Origin: DATFXF01 sp035258565
Lineage (GTDB): Bacteria; Acidobacteriota; Terriglobia; Acidiferrales; UBA7541
Length of the DNA: 28,225 bases
Reading direction: 5' to 3'
Assembly (NCBI GenBank): GCA_035258565.1
Contig: DATFXF010000010.1
Span: 1-28,225 of the forward strand
This document shows, in pieces, positions 21,841 to 28,225 of this stretch. The position numbers and the translations under genes were made by a program. Below the pieces are notes generated by a model. That model saw only the letters and a list, made by a program, of their open reading frames with translations. It had not been told where the DNA came from and did not search any database. Each line of letters opens with the position of its first letter. Positions within the stretch are counted from its first letter, which is position 1.

Positions 21841-24800
21841 CTACCGGCGGCCGCGCTCGCGCGCAGCTTCCGGCGGCGCCACACGGATATGCGGGATGCC
21901 CGCCTCATTCATCATTTTATTCAGGTTGGCAAGGTCCTCATCCACAAGCTTCCTGAGGCCCTCGCTCGTTTCGCCGAGTAGCTTCGAGAGCGTCTCGAAC
22001 TCGTCCATCTGCTGGGAAGTCGGCGCGGCTGTATAGCCTTCAATCGCGTTCCTCAGCCGCCCGACTCGCTGCCCGAATGCCGGCGGGGCATACTGGAGTG
22101 GCGGGCCGGCACTGCCCAGGGGCTGCTGCGGCGCGACAAATTTGCCGTGGATCTCCTCCACTTGCTTGGCCAGCGCCTCGGCGGCCTTCCGGATGTTCTC
22201 CGGGATGCTCGGGGCGCCTGGCTGTTTCCACGACTCCATCGCGGCAGTCAGGGAATTCTTGAGGCCTGTGATTGTTTTCTGGCCGCGTTCGGCTGTCTTG
22301 GCGAGCTCGTAGAGCTCCATCAGCACCTTGCGCCGACTGGCCCGGTCGCTCGGTGAGATTACGATGCGCGGGTCCTCTTCAACTGTGAATGTCTTCGAGG
22401 CTTCGCTCTTACCTGCGGTGACCTTCACGGTGTACTCTCCCGGTTCTACCATCGGGCCGCGCGGGCCTAAGCCAAAACCCTGTGCTGCAGCCTCGCGCTG
22501 TTCCGGCGTGGGTTCGGCTGGCGTCGGGTAGCGCAGGTCCCAGTTGGTGCGGTTGATCCCCGGCTTCGGCTCGCAGGGCGGTTGATCAAAGCCCGGCCCG
22601 GCCGCGCCTGGCCCGGGCGCCGCGGCATCTCTCGCGCTCCCCGGAGCGCCGCCGCAGGTGAGCTCGCGAACTGTTTTCCCGTCCTTGTCCAGGATGATGA
22701 TCTTCACGGCTTCTTTCTCTGCCGGCTTCGACTTCAAGTAGAAACTGATCAGCGCCCCGTAAGGTGGATTGTGGGCGATGTAGAACTTGTGGCCGGTATT
22801 GCCCTTGTGCCCATACAGGCGCCACGCCGTGGCTGGGCGAATGTCGAAGAGGTGGAGATCAGAGCCCAATACGCTGCTGTCGAGTTTTTCGAGCGGGGTG
22901 ATGTCGTCGAGCACCCAGACAGACCGCCCGTGCGTGCCGAAGATCAAATCATTCTCGCGCGGGTGGATGACGATATCGTCCACCGGCACGGTCGGCAGGT
23001 TGGTCTTGAGCGATATCCAATTTGCGCCGCGGTCGAAGGAAACATAGCCGCCGTACTCGGTGCCGAGGAAGAGCAGGTTCTCGTTGCGCGGGTGCTCGCG
23101 AATCACATGCGCGGTGCCATCCCTTGCGGAGAGTGCGCCGGCGAGGGACTTCCACGTCTCGCCATAATCGGTGGTCACGAACACGTACACGTGGAAGTCG
23201 TTCGAGCGGTGGCCGTCAAAGGCAACGTACGCGGTTCCCTCGGCATAACGCGAGGCTACCACTCGGCTGAGGTAAGTGCCCTTGGGCACGCCGGGGACTT
23301 TTTCGGCCACGTTCTTCCAGTTCTTGCCGGCGTCGCGGGTCACCTGCAGGTTGCCGTCGTCGGTACCCACCCACAACACCGCAGTGGTGAGTGGCGATTC
23401 GCTGATGGTTGTGATGCTGGGATACTCCTGCGTGCCGTCGTGGCGGGAGAGGGTATGCGCATCGGGCACCTTGCCGAGGATCGGCAACTTCGAGCGATCG
23501 ACGCCCGTGGTCAGGTCACCGCCGAGCTTCACCCAGGTGTCGCCGCGGTCGGCAGACTTGAACAGAAAATTCCCGCCGTAATAAATCGTCTTGGGGTTAT
23601 GCGTAGAGATCACGACTGGCGAGTTCCACTGGAAGCGGTAGCGCGGCTCGCCCTGCTTTGGCTCGGGACGAATGGTGCGCGCCTCGTTCGTCCGCAGGTC
23701 GCGGCGGAGCAGGTTGCCGTCCTGTGATTCGGCATATACCGTCCAAGGGTCGGTGGGATCCACCTGCACGTAGAAGCCGTCCCCGCCGTCCACGCGGAAC
23801 CAGTCCTCATTGGTGATCCCCTGTTGAAAAAGGGTCGCGATGGCCCCGCACCAGCTCCCGTTGTCCTGGAGCCCGCCGCAAATCCAGTATGGCTTGCGCA
23901 TGTCCACTCCGAGCTCATAGAACTGCCCGAGCGGCACGGTGTTCACATACTCCCAGGTGCGCCCACTGTCGTAGCTCCGGTGAATGCCGCCGTCACTGCC
24001 GACGATCATGTGATTCGAGTTCTTCGGGTTGATCCACATGGCGTGGTAATCGCCGTGGATGCGCCTGACGCGGTTCGTGACGAAGTTCTTGCCGCCGTCC
24101 TCGGAGAAATACATCTGTGCGCCCAGCACCCAGATGCGCAGATCGTTGTTCGGGTCAATCACGATCTGGCTATAGTAGGAGGGCCGCGGGTTGGTGTCGC
24201 CCATCTTCGTCCAGGTTTCCCCTTTGTCCTCGCTGCGGAAAACGCCGCCCTTCTCGTGCTGGACCAGCGCATACACAATGTTGGGATTGTGGCGATAGAT
24301 CGAGAGGCCGATGCGGCCCACGTCGCCGCCCTCCGCGTAGGGCAGACCCTTCGTAAGTTTCTTCCAGGCGGCTCCGCCGTCCGTGGTCTTGTAAATCCCG
24401 CCGTCGGGTCCGCCGCCGTTGAATCCGTAGGGGGTGCGGCGGCGCTGGTACGCTGCGGCGTAGAGCGTGTCCGGACTCTCTGGGTCCATGGCCAGGTCCA
24501 CCACTCCGGTGTCTTGGTTGATGAAGAGCGCTTGCGTCCACGTCTTGCCGCCGTCCGTCGTCTTATAAACGCCGCGCTCCTTGTTCGGGCCCCACAGATG
24601 GCCGAGCGCGGCGACGTAGACGACGTCCGGGTTCGCGGGATGAATCACGATGCGGCCGATGTGGTGCGACTCCTCGAGGCCCATGTTCGTCCAGGTCTTG
24701 CCAGCGTCGGTGGACTTATAGACGCCGTTGCCCCACGAGGAGCTCTGCCGGTTGTTCGGCTCGCCGCTGCCCACCCACACGATGGAAGGGTCCGACGGAG

Positions 24801-25167
24801 CCAGGGTGACGTCGCCGATGGTCGAGACCGCCTCTTTGTCGAAGACCGGCTCCCAGGTCGTGCCGGCGTTGGTGGTCTTCCAGACGCCGCCCGACGCCGC
24901 GCCTACATAGACAATGTCGGGATCGCTTTCGACCACCGCAAAATCGTCAATCCGCCCGCCCATGATGGCAGGGCCGATATCGCGCCATTTGAGATTCTGG
25001 AGCGCCATGGCGAAGTTCGGTCGCTCCGAAGAGGAAGTAGCGGCGGCCGGCGGCTCCTTTGCGGGCTTGGTGGATCTTCTCTGTGCGTGGGCCGGCACAG
25101 CCGCCACGCAGCCAGCCAAGAACAAGACCGTCGAGAACGAGACACGACGAGCGGGATCAATCATCAT
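21841..25167 (-). CDS. Large exported Asp-box beta-propeller protein (VPS10/sortilin-like)
   Basis: An exported protein of about 1108 residues. A signal peptide (FSTVLFLAGCVAAVPAHA) is followed by one or two beta-propellers built from Asp-box/BNR repeats. I count eleven S/T-x-D-x-G-x-x-W-type boxes, such as KTTNAGTTWE, KSTDAGKTWT, KTTDGGKTWT, RSEDKGETWT, KSADRGDTWV and VTTDYGETWK. A Pro/Gly/Ala linker (about 830-880), an Ig-like EPGEYTVKV segment and a C-terminal helical part follow. Relatives are annotated glycosyl hydrolase or sortilin-like, but catalysis is not shown. I choose the ATG at 25167: GAGGT (25174-25178) lies 6 nt before it, while the ATG at 25173 directly abuts that site. Confidence 0.88.
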   Translation of the reverse strand: MMIDPARRVSFSTVLFLAGCVAAVPAHAQRRSTKPAKEPPAAATSSSERPNFAMALQNLKWRDIGPAIMGGRIDDFAVVESDPDIVYVGAASGGVWKTTNAGTTWEPVFDKEAVSTIGDVTLAPSDPSIVWVGSGEPNNRQSSSWGNGVYKSTDAGKTWTNMGLEESHHIGRIVIHPANPDVVYVAALGHLWGPNKERGVYKTTDGGKTWTQALFINQDTGVVDLAMDPESPDTLYAAAYQRRRTPYGFNGGGPDGGIYKTTDGGAAWKKLTKGLPYAEGGDVGRIGLSIYRHNPNIVYALVQHEKGGVFRSEDKGETWTKMGDTNPRPSYYSQIVIDPNNDLRIWVLGAQMYFSEDGGKNFVTNRVRRIHGDYHAMWINPKNSNHMIVGSDGGIHRSYDSGRTWEYVNTVPLGQFYELGVDMRKPYWICGGLQDNGSWCGAIATLFQQGITNEDWFRVDGGDGFYVQVDPTDPWTVYAESQDGNLLRRDLRTNEARTIRPEPKQGEPRYRFQWNSPVVISTHNPKTIYYGGNFLFKSADRGDTWVKLGGDLTTGVDRSKLPILGKVPDAHTLSRHDGTQEYPSITTISESPLTTAVLWVGTDDGNLQVTRDAGKNWKNVAEKVPGVPKGTYLSRVVASRYAEGTAYVAFDGHRSNDFHVYVFVTTDYGETWKSLAGALSARDGTAHVIREHPRNENLLFLGTEYGGYVSFDRGANWISLKTNLPTVPVDDIVIHPRENDLIFGTHGRSVWVLDDITPLEKLDSSVLGSDLHLFDIRPATAWRLYGHKGNTGHKFYIAHNPPYGALISFYLKSKPAEKEAVKIIILDKDGKTVRELTCGGAPGSARDAAAPGPGAAGPGFDQPPCEPKPGINRTNWDLRYPTPAEPTPEQREAAAQGFGLGPRGPMVEPGEYTVKVTAGKSEASKTFTVEEDPRIVISPSDRASRRKVLMELYELAKTAERGQKTITGLKNSLTAAMESWKQPGAPSIPENIRKAAEALAKQVEEIHGKFVAPQQPLGSAGPPLQYAPPAFGQRVGRLRNAIEGYTAAPTSQQMDEFETLSKLLGETSEGLRKLVDEDLANLNKMMNEAGIPHIRVAPPEAARERGRR

Positions 25168-25358
25168 CAGCATACCTCATCGAACGAAGATGGAGGGGCC
25201 AGCTTCAGGACGGCCCTGCCAAAGTGTGGGGATGCTATTTCCCACAAACCGAATTTGCAAGTCAGAACTGAACCAGAGGGGCAGCCCACCGCGCGACTAG
25301 TGACGCAGCGGCCCGCTCGCAGGTTTCAACTGGCTCACTCATTCGGCAGCCGGTGCCC

Positions 25359-25892
25359 CTACACGCCAAGGTCGGGGTTGTTGCGCAGCGCGTCGTTAAA
25401 TCGGTTGGTAAAGTTGGCGGCGCAGATCACCATCGTCAGCTCCACGATTTGCCCTTCATCGTAGAACTTGCGCAACTCTTCGAGCGAGGCGGATCGGATC
25501 GCCGCTGCGCCGCGCGTGACCCGCTCGGCGTACAGGATGGTGGCCCTCTCTTTTTCGTCAAACAGCGGACTGCGCTCGTAGAATTGGAGAGCATGGATCT
25601 GCTCGTCGGTGACGCCGATCCGCTTCGCCGAAGCGGTGTGGGCGCGGGTTCAATACTCACAGCCGTTGACCAGGGCGGTTTTTAGGTAGGCCAACTCTTT
25701 GTAACGGGCGTCAACGCTGCCTTCGTTGAGGATGGCGTTGTAGAAGGGCAGAAAATTCTTCAGCACGTTTGGGCGGTGCGCCATCATGGCGTAAAAGTTG
25801 GGCACCTTGCCCCATTTCTTGGCCAGCGCGCCGAACGTTTCGTGCACCTCTGGTGGAGCCTTTTCCTTTGTCACCGGACTCACAGGAGCCAC
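25359..25892 (-). CDS. AhpD-like carboxymuconolactone-decarboxylase-family protein, probable selenoprotein (CxxU)
   Basis: Read through an in-frame TGA (25650-25652), this gene gives 177 residues of one alkylhydroperoxidase AhpD/CMD-fold protein. The N-terminal part has KEKAPPEVHETFGALAKKWG, MMAHRPNVLKNFLPFYNAIL and YKELAYLKTALVNGCEY. The TGA is codon 81 and stands where the family has the second Cys of CxxC, giving C78-E-Y-U81-T-R-A-H85; His85 fits the CxxCxxxH site. The frame then continues with TASAKRIGVTDEQIHALQFY, ATILYAERVTRGAAAI, EGQIVELTMVICAANFTNRF and NDALRNNPDLGV to TAG. A SECIS-like hairpin follows the TGA. The start is GTG at 25892, with GGAGGT 5 nt upstream. A redox or peroxidase role is inferred. 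Confidence 0.85.
25613..25644 (-). promoter_or_regulatory. Bacterial SECIS-like stem-loop after the in-frame TGA
   Basis: In the - strand mRNA, CCGCTTC-GGC-GAAGCGG (25636 to 25620) is a perfect 7-bp stem with a GGC loop that starts 20 nt after the UGA. An outer CGCC/GGCG pairing (25641-25644 with 25613-25616) closes it across a CACA/ATC internal loop. A G in the first loop positions and this spacing fit the known bacterial SECIS pattern read by SelB. Confidence 0.65.
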
Positions 25893-25936
25893 GAAACACC
25901 TCCCCTCAGGATATTGTTGGCATCAGCGCAAACCAG

Positions 25937-25964
25937 TCTATACCCACGTTCGCACTTCTGTCAT
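25937..25964 (-). promoter_or_regulatory. Candidate sigma-70 promoter of the AhpD-like gene
   Basis: On the - strand ATGACA (25959-25964), a 16-nt spacer and TATAGA (25937-25942). Transcription would start near 25930, leaving a leader of about 38 nt before the GTG at 25892. Confidence 0.5.
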
Positions 25965-26061
25965 TCCGCCCCCCAGCTGCCCATCTGGCCCGAGGCGCCT
26001 CTCGGCCAACGCACCAAGCAGGCTGCTCGCCCGAGCCAGCTTGACCAGCTCGAACGCGCAC

Positions 26062-26091
26062 TTGAACCCGCTTCGCGGGGCGTGCTAGCCT
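26062..26091 (+). promoter_or_regulatory. Candidate promoter for the ACP-acyl-AMP ligase gene
   Basis: TTGAAC (26062-26067), an 18-nt spacer and TAGCCT (26086-26091) with an extended-10 TG at 26083-26084. Transcription would start near 26098, before both GTG start candidates (26122 and 26155). Confidence 0.4.
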
Positions 26092-26121
26092 CAGGACAGG
26101 CCGGATACACCGCGCCCCCGT

Positions 26122-28225
26122 GTGGGGCACCCAAAGCTTGCGGACCTCGCCACGGTGGCGACACCCAGCGCACAACTCGATCGACCCGGCGTCCACGACC
26201 AAGTGGCCGAAGTCATTCGTCTACTGCTGGCCGAATTAGGCAGTCACCGGGGACTCCAGGCCGTGCGCCCAGACGCGCATCTCGATCGTGACCTCGGCCT
26301 CGGCAGCCTCGAGCGCGTTGAGCTCATCGTGAGGCTCGACGCGGCGTTTGGCACGCGCCTGGCTGATCAAGTGGTGGCCGAAGCTGATACGGTGGATGAC
26401 CTCGTGGCGGCCGTGCGCCAGGCATTCTCAACCGGCGGCCCAACTGAAAGCCGTGCAGAGGAGCCCGCGCGCCCGGCGGTTTCTTTCCCGGTTGTCGAGC
26501 CACGCGCCACACGCTCGACCTCCAGGCCGGGACAGTTTGGCGTGGCGGCCGCAGAAACGCTGCAAGACGTTCTGCGCCACCGTGCCCGCCTGGGGCCCGG
26601 GCGGCCGCACCTCTATTTTCACGAGGAGGATGGCCGCACCGCCACGGTCACTTTCGGCGAGTTGTTCGAGCGTGTTGAAGCCGTGGCGCGTGTGCTAGCG
26701 TGTCGCGGCGTCGCTCCCGGCGACACCGTCGCCATCATGCTGCCCACTTCACTCGAGTTTTTCTACGCCTTCGGCGGAACGCTGCTGGCCGGCGGGATTC
26801 CCGTGCCCATCTACCCGCCCTTCCGTGCCGACCGCATCGAGGAATACGCGGTGCGCCAATCGGCCATCTTGCTGAATGCGGAGGCGCGCCTGCTGGTCAC
26901 TTTCCGCCAAGCCGAACGCGTCGCGCGGCTGCTCGCGCCGCGCGTGCCTTCGCTCTCCGGCGTGGTCAACGCCTCACGGCTCCTCGAACCACCGGTCAAC
27001 CCCGCCGAACCCGCGCCGGTCGAGCATCGCGCTCGCGGCGAAGAAATCGCACTGCTGCAATACACCTCGGGTTCAACCGGCGACCCCAAGGGCGTGATCT
27101 TGACGCACGCGAACCTACTGGCCAACGTGCGCGCCATCGGCGAGGCCGTGGACATCCGCCCGGACGATGTCGGCGTGAGCTGGCTCCCTCTCTATCACGA
27201 CATGGGCCTGATCGGTGCGTGGATGGTGCCGCTCTATTTCGGCCTGCCGGTAGCGATCCTTTCGCCACTGGCCTTCTTGAGCCGCCCGGAACGCTGGCTA
27301 TGGGCGGTTCACGAGCATCGCGGCACGCTGGCGGCGGCGCCGAACTTCGCCTACGAGCTTTGCGTCCGCAAGATCGCCGACCGCGATATCGAGGGGCTGG
27401 ACCTGAGCTCCTGGCGGCTGGCGCTGAACGGTGCCGAGCCGGTTAACCCGGAGACGCTCGAGCGGTTTCGAGCGCGCTTCGAGGGTTACGGATTCCGCCG
27501 CGAGGCGCTGCTGCCTGTCTATGGCTTGGCCGAAGCTGCGCTGGCGGTGACGGTGCCGCCGCTCGGGGCGCCCCCGCGCGTGGACCATTGCGAGCGCGCT
27601 ACGCTCGAGTGCGAAGGTCGCGCCGTCCCTGTGCCGCCTGACGACTCCAATGCCATTTCCTTCGTCTCGGTTGGGCGCGCTATCCCGCGGCACGAAGTGC
27701 ACATCGCGGATGCGCAGGGTTCCGAGGCCGGGGAGCGCGTCGAAGGCACGCTGTGGTTTCGCGGGCCTTCCGCCACGCGCGGCTACTACCGTAACCCGCA
27801 AGCCACCCGCCAGCTCTTTCCCGAGGGCGGCGTGGCGGGGAGTTGGGTTGATTCGGGCGATCGCGCCTACCAAGCGGACGGCGAGATTTACATCACTGGG
27901 CGCGTGAAGGACATCATCATCAAGGCCGGACGAAACATTTATCCACACGAACTCGAAGAGCTCGCCGGGCGCGTCGAGGGAGTGCGCAAGGGCTGCGTGG
28001 TGGCTTTTGGAGCAACCGATCCGCGGGCGGGTACGGAGCGCTTGGTGATTGTTGCGGAGATGCGCGAAGGAGACCTCGCGCGTCGCGCGCAGATCAGTAG
28101 CGCCATCGCCGACGGAGTGACTCGAGCGCTCGGCCTGCCTCCGGACAGCATTGAGCTCGTTCCCCCGCACACGATTCCGAAGACCTCGAGCGGCAAATTG
28201 CGCCGCGAAGAGACGAAAAGGCTCT
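26122..28225 (+). CDS. ACP - fatty acyl-AMP ligase fusion protein, 3' end beyond window
   Basis: The frame is open from after a TAG at 26086 to the window end (about 701 codons). An N-terminal acyl-carrier domain (about residues 25-105) has the phosphopantetheine site DRDLGLGSLERVEL with Ser62. A Pro/Arg-rich linker follows, then an adenylating domain with AIMLPTSLEFFYAFGGTLLA, the P-loop-like LLQYTSGSTGDPKGVILTH, SWLPLYHDMGLIG, APNFAYELCV, VYGLAEAALAV, WVDSGDRAYQADGEIYITGR and the A10 lysine in PKTSSGKLRREE. PLYHDMG and APNFAYELC favour FAAL-type activation of a fatty acid as acyl-AMP for transfer to an ACP. The start is GTG at 26122 or 26155; no strong ribosome site decides. More domains may follow. 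Confidence 0.88.
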   Translation, partial: MGHPKLADLATVATPSAQLDRPGVHDQVAEVIRLLLAELGSHRGLQAVRPDAHLDRDLGLGSLERVELIVRLDAAFGTRLADQVVAEADTVDDLVAAVRQAFSTGGPTESRAEEPARPAVSFPVVEPRATRSTSRPGQFGVAAAETLQDVLRHRARLGPGRPHLYFHEEDGRTATVTFGELFERVEAVARVLACRGVAPGDTVAIMLPTSLEFFYAFGGTLLAGGIPVPIYPPFRADRIEEYAVRQSAILLNAEARLLVTFRQAERVARLLAPRVPSLSGVVNASRLLEPPVNPAEPAPVEHRARGEEIALLQYTSGSTGDPKGVILTHANLLANVRAIGEAVDIRPDDVGVSWLPLYHDMGLIGAWMVPLYFGLPVAILSPLAFLSRPERWLWAVHEHRGTLAAAPNFAYELCVRKIADRDIEGLDLSSWRLALNGAEPVNPETLERFRARFEGYGFRREALLPVYGLAEAALAVTVPPLGAPPRVDHCERATLECEGRAVPVPPDDSNAISFVSVGRAIPRHEVHIADAQGSEAGERVEGTLWFRGPSATRGYYRNPQATRQLFPEGGVAGSWVDSGDRAYQADGEIYITGRVKDIIIKAGRNIYPHELEELAGRVEGVRKGCVVAFGATDPRAGTERLVIVAEMREGDLARRAQISSAIADGVTRALGLPPDSIELVPPHTIPKTSSGKLRREETKRL

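Noticed and set aside
22582..23727. Second long + strand ORF (381 codons) opposite the Asp-box gene
   Set aside because: Antisense shadow; composition reflects the complement of the propeller repeats.
23824..25464. Long + strand ORF (546 codons) opposite the Asp-box gene
   Set aside because: It is the antisense shadow of a repeat-rich, GC-rich gene; no domain or ribosome site, and it runs across the start of that gene into the AhpD-like gene.
25436..25660. Separate short - strand ORF overlapping the downstream half of the AhpD-like gene
   Set aside because: It is out of frame with the conserved CMD residues; the read-through frame explains the stretch.
26700..27446. + strand ORF of 248 codons inside the acyl-AMP ligase
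   Set aside because: Arg/Pro/Ala-rich out-of-frame shadow; the ligase motifs lie in the frame open to the window end.
1..28225. CRISPR array, tRNA or rRNA genes, insertion-sequence inverted repeats
   Set aside because: No regularly spaced repeats, cloverleaf-like sequences or rRNA stretches were recognised by eye.

Overview
The window is GC-rich bacterial chromosome and most resembles an acidobacterium (Acidobacteriota). This rests on the combination of an ECF sigma factor overlapping a membrane-anchored Ser/Thr kinase, an Oar-like TonB-dependent receptor C-terminus, an LssY C-terminal protein, a very large Asp-box (VPS10/sortilin-like) exported protein, and small exported proteins of the kind common in that phylum. 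It is an inference from protein character, since no rRNA is present.

Left part (1-9865, all + strand) is housekeeping. It holds the end of glmU, then purQ-purL-purF-lepB-purM, then purN-tyrS. Several junctions overlap: purL/purF by 1 nt, purF/lepB by 11 nt and purN/tyrS by 11 nt. PurQ and the 759-residue small-type PurL need PurS, which is not encoded here. Signal peptidase I sits inside the purine run.

The middle (9866-16561, mostly - strand) is accessory and regulatory. It has a decayed small ORF, a VOC-fold protein, a four-helix membrane protein, the kinase/sigma pair, an internally deleted tyrosine-recombinase remnant on the + strand, a SRPBCC protein, a PAS-SpoIIE phosphatase and an STE24-like M48 protease. 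From 16654 to 21751 there are mainly exported or envelope proteins on the + strand: DUF1264, an LssY-C protein with an in-frame TAA, a coiled-coil protein, a zinc-ribbon miniprotein and two coupled secreted proteins. They are interrupted on the - strand by a prohibitin-like SPFH protein, a TonB-receptor C-terminal remnant with its own terminator, and a likely 26-residue membrane peptide.

The right part (21785-28225) has the 1109-residue Asp-box protein on the - strand, an AhpD/carboxymuconolactone-decarboxylase-like gene on the - strand, and the start of an ACP-fatty acyl-AMP ligase fusion on the + strand that runs off the window. The most striking finding is that the AhpD-like gene has an in-frame TGA exactly where the second cysteine of the CxxC redox motif belongs. 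The frame stays open for 96 more family-like codons, and a bacterial SECIS-like hairpin with a GGC loop lies 20 nt after the TGA. I read it as a selenoprotein (CxxU).
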